Shown here: piece after piece, positions 6,913 to 13,705 of the stretch
Numbering within the stretch: position 1 is the first letter of the stretch
Layout of the letters: every line of letters begins with the position of its first letter
Assembly (NCBI GenBank): GCA_046262635.1
Contig: JBHEMK010000041.1
Coordinates: 1-19,746 of the forward strand
DNA: 19,746 bases
Origin: JBHEMK01 sp046262635
GTDB lineage: Bacteria > Actinomycetota > Thermoleophilia > Gaiellales > Gaiellaceae
Direction of reading: 5' to 3'
Notes under the pieces: generated by a model
The model's database searches: none
What the model saw: only the letters and a program-made list of their open reading frames with translations
What the model was told of the DNA's origin: nothing
Program-made: the position numbers and the translations under genes

Positions 6913-8010
6913 CTACGCGGCGTACGGCCGCAGCGTCTCGGCGACGCGGTCGAGCTCGCTGTCGGTCAGCTTTGTGTGCAGCGGGAGCGCGAGCGCGCGT
7001 GCGAACGCCGCATCGGCGCCCGCAAACGGGCCCTGGTCGCAGTAGGCACCTAGCCGGTGGAGCGCATACGTGCCGATCTGGCACTGGATTCCCGCCTCAC
7101 GCAGGCCCGCGAGCGCATCGTCGCGACGGTCGAGCTGGATCACGTAGGCCTGCCAGCCGTGCCGGTCGCCCGCCGCCGCCTGCGGGAGCACGACGTCGAG
7201 CCCCGCGAGCCGCTCCGCGTACCCGGCCGCAGCCCGCTCGCGTGCGGCCACGAGCTCCTCGAGCCGCCGCAGCTGGGGGATCCCGAGCGCGCAGAGGACG
7301 TCCGGAATCCTGTAGTTGAGCCCCGGCGCGCCTAGATCGCCGTAGTCCGGCGGCAGCCAGCCGTGATGGCGCAGCTGCCGCACGGAATCCGCGATCCCGG
7401 CAGTGCTCGTCGTGACTGCGCCTCCCTCCCCGGTGGTCACGATCTTGCGCGGGTGAAACGAGAGGCAGCCGAGGACGCCGAGACCGCCGCAGGGCATGCC
7501 TTGCCAGCGGGCGCCGAGCGCACCGGCCGCGTCCTCGAGCAGCAGCACGTCGGGCGAGACCGCGCTCTGCAGCGCCTCCCAGTCGAGCGGCCGCCCGAAC
7601 AGGTGGACGCCGAGCACGGCCTTCGTCCTGGGCGTCACGGCGTCGTACGCCTTCGCCGGGTCGAGGTTCATCGTCTGCGGCTCCACGTCGACAAGCACGG
7701 GCGTCGCGCCGGCGAATACGACGACATTGGCGGTGGCCGGGAACGTGTAGGCCGGAACGATCACCTCGTCGCCGGGTCCGATCCCCAGTGCGAGCACTGC
7801 GAGGTGCAGCGCGGCCGTCCCGGACGAGACGGCGACCGCGTCCTCGGCGCCGCAGGCCCGCGCGAGCAGCCGCTCGAATTGATCGACCTTCGGGCCCATC
7901 GTCAGCTGGCCCGACTGGAGCACCTCGCCGACGAGGGCGAGTTCCTCGTCGCCGACGTCCGGGCTCGCGAGGCGGACTACGTCAGCGCCGGTGTGCGGCT
8001 GCGATACCAC
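6913..8010 (-). CDS. DegT/DnrJ/EryC1/StrS-family PLP-dependent sugar aminotransferase
   Basis: 365 residues, typical for nucleotide-keto-sugar aminotransferases. Visible motifs: SSGTAALHLAVLALGIGPGD (62-81), the phosphate-binding region; VPAYTFPATANVV (85-97); LLLEDAAGALGA (156-167), with Asp160 pairing with the PLP pyridine nitrogen; and SFHPRKIVTTGEGGAV (184-199), with Lys189 as the Schiff-base lysine. It should transfer an amino group from glutamate (usual donor) to a keto-sugar nucleotide, making an amino sugar for a surface glycan. The GTG start lies 34 nt inside the end of the upstream epimerase gene, so the two enzymes are co-translated and probably act in sequence. The exact product is not deducible. 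Downstream (6812-6912) there is no gene, only a weak GC-rich inverted repeat (6870-6892) without a U-tract. Confidence 0.95.
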   Translation of the reverse strand: MVSQPHTGADVVRLASPDVGDEELALVGEVLQSGQLTMGPKVDQFERLLARACGAEDAVAVSSGTAALHLAVLALGIGPGDEVIVPAYTFPATANVVVFAGATPVLVDVEPQTMNLDPAKAYDAVTPRTKAVLGVHLFGRPLDWEALQSAVSPDVLLLEDAAGALGARWQGMPCGGLGVLGCLSFHPRKIVTTGEGGAVTTSTAGIADSVRQLRHHGWLPPDYGDLGAPGLNYRIPDVLCALGIPQLRRLEELVAARERAAAGYAERLAGLDVVLPQAAAGDRHGWQAYVIQLDRRDDALAGLREAGIQCQIGTYALHRLGAYCDQGPFAGADAAFARALALPLHTKLTDSELDRVAETLRPYAA

Positions 8011-8948
8011 GCGATCGTCCTCTCGAGACCCTCGTCGAGCTCGACCTTCGCCTCGAAGCCCAGCAGCTCCCGCGCCTTGTCGACGTTCGGGATCCGCAGC
8101 TCGACATCGGTGTAGTGCAGCGGCTGAAAGACGATCTCGCCCGGGCAGCCGGTCAGCCGCTTGATCCGCAGGGCGAGGTCGTAGATCGTCACCGTCGAGC
8201 GGGCGTTGCCGATGTTGAAGCTGTGGCCCACCGCCGTCGGCCGCTCGAGTGCGAGCAGCAGTGCCTCGACCATGTCATCGACGTAGCACCAGGCGCGGAT
8301 CTGCGAGCCGTCGCCGTGGATCGTCAGGTCCCGGCCTGCGAGGCCGGCCTCGATGAACGCCCGGATCGCGCCGCCTCCGATCTGGCCGGGGCCGAAGACG
8401 TTGAAGGGGCGCACCGAGACCGCGGGAAGTCCGAACTCGTCCTTGTAGGCGTGCGCCATGTGCTCGCCCGCGAGCTTCGACACCGCGTACGTCCAGCGCG
8501 CGTCGCCGACCGAACCCGTGGTCGTGACGTTCGTCTCGGCCACCTTGTACGCATAGGTGCCGAAGACCTCGCTCGTCGAGAACTCGACCAGCCGCTCAAC
8601 CGAGTCCTGCGTCGCCATCGCCGCCTCGAGCACGTTGTACGTGCCGATCATGTTGACCCGCATCGTCCGCACCGGGCTCTCGAGCACGGTGTCGACACCG
8701 GCGATAGCGGCACAATGGACGACGTGCGTCGCGCCGCGCGCGAGCTCGACCATCAGCTCCGCATCGAGGACGTCGCCCAGATGCAGGGTGAAATTCGGGT
8801 GCTCCGCGAGGTCGGTGCCGGTGAGCGCATCGCGGTGGAGGTTGTCGACCGCGACGATCTCGTTGTCGTCGACGAGGCGGCGGGCGAGGGTCGTCGCGAT
8901 GAAGCCGGCGCCGCCGGTGACGAAGATCCTCTTGCCCTCGAGAGCCAC
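7977..8948 (-). CDS. NAD-dependent epimerase/dehydratase (extended SDR), nucleotide-sugar enzyme
   Basis: About 323 residues with a Rossmann fold: VTGGAGFIATTLARRL (11-26, numbering from a possible TTG start) binds NAD. The catalytic set is FSTSEVFG (124-131) with Ser/Thr and YAVSK (155-159) with Tyr155 and Lys159. RPFNVFGPGQIGGGAIRAF and GDGSQIRAWCYVDDMVEAL are the substrate-binding and C-terminal motifs of UDP/dTDP-sugar 4-epimerases and 4,6-dehydratases. It probably makes the keto-sugar or epimer used by the overlapping aminotransferase. I prefer the GTG at 8948 because a TAGGCT hexamer lies exactly 7 nt upstream. A TTG at 8951 adds one residue and has an AGG 6 nt before it. Divergent from the SSI-like gene across only about 30 bp. 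Whether it is an epimerase or a dehydratase cannot be settled here. Confidence 0.93.
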   Translation of the reverse strand: MALEGKRIFVTGGAGFIATTLARRLVDDNEIVAVDNLHRDALTGTDLAEHPNFTLHLGDVLDAELMVELARGATHVVHCAAIAGVDTVLESPVRTMRVNMIGTYNVLEAAMATQDSVERLVEFSTSEVFGTYAYKVAETNVTTTGSVGDARWTYAVSKLAGEHMAHAYKDEFGLPAVSVRPFNVFGPGQIGGGAIRAFIEAGLAGRDLTIHGDGSQIRAWCYVDDMVEALLLALERPTAVGHSFNIGNARSTVTIYDLALRIKRLTGCPGEIVFQPLHYTDVELRIPNVDKARELLGFEAKVELDEGLERTIAWYRSRTPALT

Positions 8949-8955
8949 CAAGCCA

Positions 8956-8973
8956 AGCCTAGCTGCCTATCCT
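8956..8973. promoter_or_regulatory. Divergent pair of -10-like hexamers (epimerase and SSI-like gene)
   Basis: The roughly 30-bp gap between two diverging genes contains TAGGCT on the minus strand (8961-8956), 7 nt before the GTG at 8948. It also contains TATCCT on the plus strand (8968-8973), 7 nt before the ATG at 8981. Both fit the TANNNT-N7-start pattern of leaderless actinobacterial promoters. No clear -35 boxes are visible for either, so this is a candidate only. Confidence 0.5.
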
Positions 8974-8980
8974 GTCGGGG

Positions 8981-9322
8981 ATGCAGCTCCTCGCCGTCGC
9001 TCTCGCCGTGCTCCAGATCACCGTCTGGCCGCAGGGAACGGCGGATAACTCCGTGCAGTGGACGCTCCGCTGCGGGCCGGCCGCGGGTTCGCTTCCGCAC
9101 GCCGGGCGAGCATGCCTCGCGCTCGCGGAGCGAAGCGCAGCGTTCCGACCGACTCCGCCGCGGGTTGCATGCTCCGACATCTACGGCGGGCCGCAGGTCG
9201 CCCGCGTGACCGGCCGCTACCGCGGGAGTCGCGTGTTCGCCGTCTTCCACCGCCGCGACGGCTGCGAGATCGCCCGCTGGAACCGGTTGCAAGCGCTCTT
9301 CCCGGTCTCGCTGCGCGCGTGA
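8981..9322 (+). CDS. SSI-type (subtilisin inhibitor, family I16-like) protein
   Basis: 113 residues, the size of mature Streptomyces subtilisin inhibitor. The strand ITVWPQG (13-19), WTLRC (27-31), the GxxPxAGxAC-like segment ending at Cys45, and ACSDIYGGPQVARVTGRYRG (63-82) followed by CEIARW (95-100) follow the SSI pattern. Four cysteines at 31, 45, 64 and 95 are spaced much like SSI's 35/50 and 71/101 disulfides. The reactive-site P1 residue (Met73 in SSI, two after the third Cys) would be Asp66, unusual for a subtilisin inhibitor. The N-terminus LLAVALAVL is hydrophobic but lacks the basic residues of a normal signal peptide, and an in-frame stop at 8960 leaves little room for an ATG/GTG-initiated extension. 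The GTG of the next gene overlaps its TGA (GTGA). Family likely; secretion and inhibitory activity uncertain. Confidence 0.8.
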   Translation: MQLLAVALAVLQITVWPQGTADNSVQWTLRCGPAAGSLPHAGRACLALAERSAAFRPTPPRVACSDIYGGPQVARVTGRYRGSRVFAVFHRRDGCEIARWNRLQALFPVSLRA

Positions 9323-10284
9323 ACTCGGCGCTGGCGGCGTGGCTCGCGGCGGTCAGCGGCTCCGACGAAGAGTTCGTCGAGCACGTCTGGCCCCTCGTCC
9401 TGCGGCGCGAGCCCGAGCCGGACGCGCGCGGGCGTGCACTGGCGAAGCTGCGAATGGGCACGCTCTCGCGCGCGACGCTCCTGCGCGAGCTCGTCTCGAG
9501 CGAGGAGTTCGAACGGGTCGCGCTGCTCGACGACGCGCTGGCCCTCGCGGCCGGGGCGCGCCGCGCGCGCGCGCGGCCGCGCGGGCTGCGGGGGCCCGCG
9601 GGGACGGACGAGCGCGTGATCGAGATTCCCTGGTGCCTCGCGCGTTACTGCGGCGAGCGGCGCGTACTCGACGTCGGCTACGCGTTCGCCGAGCCGTCCT
9701 ATCTCGCGGGCCTGACGGCACTCGGCGCAGCAGAGCTCGTCGGGGCAGACCTGGCCGGGGCGCAGGTGCCGGGACTGCGCAGCGTCGTCGCGGACGCGCG
9801 CAGCCTGCCGTTCGACGACAACTCCTTCGAGCTCGAGTTCTGCATCTCGACGCTCGAGCACGTCGGACGCGACAACGAGGTCTACGGGGGCGGCGCGGAG
9901 CAGGACGAGCAGGGCGCCGGCCGTGCGCTCCGCGAGCTGCACCGCGCGCTCGTCGCCCGCGGGCGGCTGCTCGTCAGCGTCCCGTGCGGCGAGGAGCAGG
10001 ATCTCGGCTGGCAGGTGCAGCGTCCGCCCGCCGACTGGCTGGCGGTGTTCGAAGCCGCCGGCTTCCTCGTCTTCGAGGACGAACTCTACGAGCTCGGCCG
10101 CGAAGGCTGGCGCGCGACGTCGAGGTTCGAGGCCGCGGGCGTCCGCTATGGCGAACGAGGTCCCGGCGCGTCCGCCGTCCTCTGCGCGGAGCTGCGGCCG
10201 AGCGGCCTCGCCGAGCGGGTGCGGCTTGCCGTGCGCGATCTGCGCCACCGTGACGAGCCGCGCCGCTCCACCCGGGGCGACTGA
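9319..10284 (+). CDS. DUF4214-like plus class I SAM-dependent methyltransferase fusion
   Basis: 321 residues from the GTG at 9319, which overlaps the upstream stop as GTGA. Residues about 15-70 (EEFVEHVWPLVLRREPEPDA through LLRELVSSEEFERV) look like a DUF4214 helical module, often found in secreted or surface-glycan proteins. A basic linker (80-92) follows. The Rossmann methyltransferase core then starts at RRVLDVGYAF (114-123). Here motif I reads DVGYAF rather than the usual DxGxGxG, then come VGADLAG (141-147), ADARSLPFDDNSFE (158-171) and STLEHVGRD (177-185, the usual post-motif His). A class I methyltransferase acting on a sugar or glycan-linked acceptor is the best guess from context. 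Longer readings from upstream starts overlap the SSI-like gene and look unlike protein. Confidence 0.85.
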   Translation: MNSALAAWLAAVSGSDEEFVEHVWPLVLRREPEPDARGRALAKLRMGTLSRATLLRELVSSEEFERVALLDDALALAAGARRARARPRGLRGPAGTDERVIEIPWCLARYCGERRVLDVGYAFAEPSYLAGLTALGAAELVGADLAGAQVPGLRSVVADARSLPFDDNSFELEFCISTLEHVGRDNEVYGGGAEQDEQGAGRALRELHRALVARGRLLVSVPCGEEQDLGWQVQRPPADWLAVFEAAGFLVFEDELYELGREGWRATSRFEAAGVRYGERGPGASAVLCAELRPSGLAERVRLAVRDLRHRDEPRRSTRGD

Positions 10285-10285
10285 G

Positions 10286-10291
10286 TAGCAT
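10286..10291 (+). promoter_or_regulatory. -10-like hexamer before ATP-grasp gene
   Basis: TAGCAT lies in the 15-bp gap after the methyltransferase stop, 8 nt before the GTG at 10300. No Shine-Dalgarno sequence is present, so a secondary leaderless start for the ATP-grasp gene is possible. It is one of several TANNNT hexamers just ahead of start codons in this window. There is no visible -35. Confidence 0.35.
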
Positions 10292-10299
10292 CGCCCTCC

Positions 10300-11511
10300 G
10301 TGGAGGGGAAGACCGTCATGCTCGTCGGAGCAGGCCGTCACCAGCGCGGCGCGATCCTGCGGGCGAAGGCGCTCGGTCTCCGCGTCGTCGCCGTCGACCG
10401 TAACCCGGAGGCGGCCGGGCTGGCCGAGGCGGATGTGGCCGAGGTCGTGGACTTCAAGGACGTCGACCGTGTGATCGAGGTTGCGCGGCGTCACCGGATC
10501 GACGGCGCGCTGACGATCTCCGCCGACCGTGCCGTGCCGGTGGTCGCCGCGGTCGCCGAGGCGCTGGGGCTGCCGGGGATCGGCACCGGCACCGCCCACG
10601 TGATGACGAACAAGATCGCGATGCGGCGCTTGCTTGCGGAGGAGGGCGTCCCCCAGCCCCGCTTCGCCGCCGCGCGGACGCTGCTCGAGGCACGGGGGGC
10701 GGCCGATACCGTCGGCTTCCCGGCCGTGCTCAAGCCGGCCGATTCGGGCGGCCAGCGCGGGATCTTCCTGCTCGATTCGATCCACGACCTCGACGCCCAC
10801 CTGCACGCGGCGCTGGCCGAGTCGGCGGGCGGCGAAGTGATTCTCGAGCGCTACCACGACGGCCTGGAGCTGAACGGCCTCGTGGTCACCCGCGAGGGCA
10901 GTGCCTTTCCCCTGACGCTCTCCGACCGGCTGCGACCGCCCGGGATCGGCTTCGGCGTCGGCTGGATCCACGTCTATCCCGCAACGATCTTCGGGGTCAC
11001 GCTCGAAGAGGCGGAACGCGTCGCGGTGCGCGCGGTGCACGCGCTCGGGCTGCGAAACGGGATCGCCTTCCCGCAGCTGCTCGTCGTCGACGGCGAAGTC
11101 CTCGTGATCGAGGTCGCGGCGCGGATCCCGGGTGGCCAGATGGCAGATCTCGCTCGCCACGCCGTCGGCGTCGACCTGGTCGAGGTCGCGCTGCGCCAGG
11201 CGCTCGGTCAGCCGGTGCCGGACGAGCTCTGCCGGCCGAGGTTCTCGCAGCCGCTCGCGATCCGCTTCCTGACGGCCGCGCCAGGGCCGCTACCGACGGG
11301 ACGCGTCCAGAGCGTCGGCCCCCTCGACAAGGTGCTTGCCTTCCCCGGGGTCGTGCAGGCCGACGTCTACCTGCAGGCGGGCGAGACGATCAGGCCGGTG
11401 CGGCTCGACGGCGACCGGCGAGGCTACGTGATCGCCGTCGCCGGCACGAATCTCGAGGCGCTCGGACGGGCGGAGGCGGCCGCGCGGCTCGTGGACGTGG
11501 TGGTCGAGTGA
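10300..11511 (+). CDS. ATP-grasp ligase, intact catalytic site (CPS/PurK-like)
   Basis: 403 residues with three parts. The pre-ATP-grasp domain (MEGKTVMLVGAGRHQRGAIL, 1-20) is followed by the ATP-binding lobe with MTNKIAMR (102-109) and FPAVLKPADSGGQRGIFLLD (140-159), where Lys145 binds ATP phosphate, and by VILERYHDGLELNG (180-193). The metal site VIEVAARIPGGQMADLARH (269-287) contains Glu271 and Arg275. A small C-terminal domain completes it. The family joins a carboxylate to an amine or thiol through an acyl phosphate, using ATP. Next to amino-sugar and deacetylase genes, a ligase attaching an amino acid or other carboxylate to a sugar amine is a reasonable inference, but no substrate is known. 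It is a paralogue of the degenerate copy at 2626-3843. GTG start, with no strong ribosome binding site. Confidence 0.9.
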   Translation: MEGKTVMLVGAGRHQRGAILRAKALGLRVVAVDRNPEAAGLAEADVAEVVDFKDVDRVIEVARRHRIDGALTISADRAVPVVAAVAEALGLPGIGTGTAHVMTNKIAMRRLLAEEGVPQPRFAAARTLLEARGAADTVGFPAVLKPADSGGQRGIFLLDSIHDLDAHLHAALAESAGGEVILERYHDGLELNGLVVTREGSAFPLTLSDRLRPPGIGFGVGWIHVYPATIFGVTLEEAERVAVRAVHALGLRNGIAFPQLLVVDGEVLVIEVAARIPGGQMADLARHAVGVDLVEVALRQALGQPVPDELCRPRFSQPLAIRFLTAAPGPLPTGRVQSVGPLDKVLAFPGVVQADVYLQAGETIRPVRLDGDRRGYVIAVAGTNLEALGRAEAAARLVDVVVE

Positions 11512-11599
11512 GACCGATCGAGGTCGGTACGCGCTGCGATGACCGCGGCTCCCGCGGCATGCTCGCGTGTGACGCGATCTGCCGGGAGCGTGACGTTCG
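11512..11599. other. Spacer with two small inverted repeats
   Basis: This 88-bp gap separates the ATP-grasp gene from the deacetylase gene. It contains ACCGA-N6-TCGGT (11513-11528) and a tight CCGCGG-CTC-CCGCGG hairpin (11543-11557). Neither is followed by a T-run, so termination is doubtful; attenuation or an RNA-processing site is equally possible. A GGGAG sequence (11584-11588) lies 11 nt before the deacetylase ATG and could be its ribosome binding site. Confidence 0.35.
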
Positions 11600-12241
11600 A
11601 TGAGCTGCGCCTTCGATCTGCGGCACTACCGCGAGCTCGTGGCGGCGGCGAGAACCGGTGGCTACCGGTTCGCGACCTTCGACAACCCGCCCCAGCCCGG
11701 CGACCTCTACCTCCGCCACGATGTCGACCTCTCGCTCGAGGCAGCGCTCGAGCTGGCCCGGGCGGAGTACGAGCTCGGAGCGCGGGCGACGTACTTCCTG
11801 ATGACCGAGAGCGTCTTCTACAACCTGCTCTCGCCCAGCGGCGAGCGGGCGGTGCGTGAGCTGCGCGAATGGGGCCACGCCGTCGGGCTGCACGCCGTCT
11901 ACCCGCGGGCCGAGCTCGACGGCCGCTTCGACCCGGTAATCGCCTGGCACAACCCAGACCGGCAGTACATGTCGAAGCCGCTCGCCGCTGCGGTCAACGT
12001 GATGGAGCCGGCGTACTTCGACCCCGAGCACTACCGCTCGGACTCGAACCAGCACTGGCGCAGCGGCTGCCCACACGAAGCGCTCGCGGCCGGCGAGATC
12101 GAGTGGCTGCAGCTCCTGACGCATCCGGAGATCTGGGTCTACGAGGGTTCGACGATGCGCGAGTCGATGCTCTCGATGCTCGACGCCAGGCGCGAGCTGG
12201 CGCTGCACGAGCTCGCCGAGGATCGGATCGACCTCTCGTGA
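11600..12241 (+). CDS. WbmS-like polysaccharide deacetylase-family protein
   Basis: 213 residues, short for a carbohydrate esterase 4 protein but typical of the WbmS-like branch in surface-polysaccharide loci. The metal-site motif is LYLRHDVDLSLEAALELA (36-53), with His40, Asp41 and Asp43. ATYFLMTESVFYNL (63-76) and GHAVGLHAVYP (92-102, His98) follow. The C-terminal half contains YRSDSN (145-150), the W-x-x-GCP segment (153-158) and LQLLTHPEIWVY (170-181, His175), which resemble this branch. It may remove an acyl group from a glycan, but hydrolytic activity is unproven for this branch and some members may do something else. An in-frame stop at 11591 fixes the ATG at 11600. Its TGA overlaps the GTG of the next ATP-grasp gene (GTGA), linking production of the two proteins. 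Confidence 0.85.
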   Translation: MSCAFDLRHYRELVAAARTGGYRFATFDNPPQPGDLYLRHDVDLSLEAALELARAEYELGARATYFLMTESVFYNLLSPSGERAVRELREWGHAVGLHAVYPRAELDGRFDPVIAWHNPDRQYMSKPLAAAVNVMEPAYFDPEHYRSDSNQHWRSGCPHEALAAGEIEWLQLLTHPEIWVYEGSTMRESMLSMLDARRELALHELAEDRIDLS

Positions 12242-13269
12242 ACGACCTGACCGTGCTCGTCTCGGCGTCGGGTGCACCCGGGACGGCTGCGCTGCTGCGC
12301 GGTCTGCGCGCGAACGGCGAGCGGACGGTCCGTCTGGTCGGGACGGACATGTCCGAGCGCGCGGTCGGACGCCGCCTCTGCGACGCCTTCCACCTCGTCC
12401 CGGCCGGCTCCGATCCGGGTTTCGCCGACGCCGTGCTCGGGATCTGCGAGCGCGAGCGCGTGGACGCCGTGCTGCCGCAGTCGTCGTTCGACCTGGCCGG
12501 CCTCGCCGAGCACCGGGAGCGCTTCCCGCTACCCGTGCTCGTCTCGTCCCCGGCGACGATCCGCCGCGCCAACGACAAGGCCGAGAGCTACGCGCTGCTG
12601 CACGAGCTGGGAGTGCCGGTCCCTGCGTTCCGGCGCGTGGACGGCACGGCAGGAGTCGAGGCCGCCGCGCACGAGCTCGGCTACCCGGACAACCCCGTCT
12701 GCTTCAAGCCCGTCTTCTCCTCCGGCTCGAGGGGATTCAGGGTCCTCGACCCGACCGTCGACCGCGCGCACCAGCTCCTCTACGAGCGGCCGGGCGCGGT
12801 CGCGATGCGGCTCGAGGAGGCGCTCGAGCTGCTGCCGGAAAGCGGCGTCGACCTGCTCGTGATGGAGCTCGCGCGCGGCGGCGAGCGCACGATCGACGGG
12901 ATCGGTGACGGCAAGCGGGTCGTGCTCGGACATCCGAAGACCCGCGAGGCAATGCGTGCCGGGCTCGCCATGTACTTCGTCACGATCGCCGACGACGAGC
13001 TGATGCAGATCGCCGACACGATCGTCCGGGGGCTCGGAATCGAGCACTTCTTCAACATCCAGCTCGTGGGCGACCTCGTGATCGAGATCAACCCGCGCAT
13101 CTCGACGATCGTCTACCAGGAGGACCTGAATCTCCCGTACCTCGGCGTCAAGCGCGCCCTCGGTGAGATCACCGACGAGGAGCTCGACGCGCTCCGGTCG
13201 CGGGTGCGCCCGGGCCGAACTGCGCTGCGCTACTTCGACCAGCTCGAATGGGACGCGGCGGAGGCGTAG
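12238..13269 (+). CDS. ATP-grasp ligase (CPSase large-subunit/PylC-like)
   Basis: 343 residues from the GTG that overlaps the deacetylase stop. The N-terminal Rossmann-like domain (LTVLVSASGAPGTAALLRGL, 4-23) has a Gly-rich loop, and TDMSERAVGRRLCD resembles the CarB-like GxDxxxxAxG pattern. The ATP-grasp core has ANDKAESYALLHELGVPVP (111-129), CFKPVFSSGSRGFRVLD (155-171) with Lys157, and LLVMELARGGERTIDG (206-221) with Glu210 and Asp220. The textbook metal motif VIEINPRIST (281-290) supplies Glu283, Asn285 and Arg287. All catalytic residues look intact. Coupling with the deacetylase suggests a two-step remodelling: free an amine, then acylate it, or build an activated amide precursor. This is inference; the substrate is unknown. 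The protein is distinct in sequence from the other two ATP-grasps in the window. Confidence 0.92.
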   Translation: MNDLTVLVSASGAPGTAALLRGLRANGERTVRLVGTDMSERAVGRRLCDAFHLVPAGSDPGFADAVLGICERERVDAVLPQSSFDLAGLAEHRERFPLPVLVSSPATIRRANDKAESYALLHELGVPVPAFRRVDGTAGVEAAAHELGYPDNPVCFKPVFSSGSRGFRVLDPTVDRAHQLLYERPGAVAMRLEEALELLPESGVDLLVMELARGGERTIDGIGDGKRVVLGHPKTREAMRAGLAMYFVTIADDELMQIADTIVRGLGIEHFFNIQLVGDLVIEINPRISTIVYQEDLNLPYLGVKRALGEITDEELDALRSRVRPGRTALRYFDQLEWDAAEA

Positions 13270-13298
13270 AACCGAGGGTGGGAGCCCGAGGAACGGAG

Positions 13299-13697
13299 AT
13301 GTTCGACCCGGGCGACGCGAGCGAGCCTGCCCGGCCGGAGCGCTCGGGCGAGGCGCCCACCTGGGCCCTCACCCCAGCGCGGCGCGTCCCGGAGGAGGCG
13401 TCCGTCGAGGCGCCCGACGCCGGTCGCGCGCTCGTCGCCGCCGCGATCGCGGCCTCAAGAACCGGTGCCACCCCGGACGGGCCGGCGCGAGAAGCGGCGG
13501 GTTCGGACGGGCCGGCACGGGAAGCGGTGTGGTTGCGCGCGAGGCGAGGTGTGCGGGAGCCTGTCCTCGCCCGGTTCGCCCTCCGGGAGCCCGGGCATGG
13601 AGGCAGGAGCCCCGAGCTCGAGTATCTCCGGGACGAGCCGGTCGAGCCTGCCCCCGCCCTCGCCGTCCGCCGCCTCGGCGACCTCCGCCCCACTTGA
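13299..13697 (+). CDS. Small hypothetical protein (doubtful coding region)
   Basis: I do not recognise this 132-residue reading frame. It fills most of the 436-bp gap between an ATP-grasp and a glycosyltransferase gene. In its favour: an ATG with GAGGA 6 nt upstream, high GC at third codon positions in the first 50 or so codons, and plausible position in the operon. Against it: the second half has poor codon bias, the composition is Ala/Pro/Arg/Glu-rich with no hydrophobic core, and there is an internal 30-bp tandem repeat. It may be a disordered protein, a decayed gene end, or non-coding. It ends 8 bp before the next start. Confidence 0.35.
   Translation: MFDPGDASEPARPERSGEAPTWALTPARRVPEEASVEAPDAGRALVAAAIAASRTGATPDGPAREAAGSDGPAREAVWLRARRGVREPVLARFALREPGHGGRSPELEYLRDEPVEPAPALAVRRLGDLRPT
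13474..13533 (+). repeat. Two-copy 30-bp tandem repeat
   Basis: Two adjacent imperfect 30-bp units (13474-13503 and 13504-13533) both begin CGGACGGGCCGGC and continue with a GAAGCGG core. The period is a multiple of three and would give repeated DGPAREA in the surrounding small reading frame. This is probably a recent slippage or duplication event in poorly constrained sequence. Confidence 0.75.
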
Positions 13698-13705
13698 CCC
13701 CGCGC

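Noticed and set aside
9217..11160. A 647-codon minus-strand frame opposite the methyltransferase and ATP-grasp genes
   Set aside because: Charged, His/Arg/Glu-rich antisense translation without domains; the plus-strand genes here have clear family motifs.
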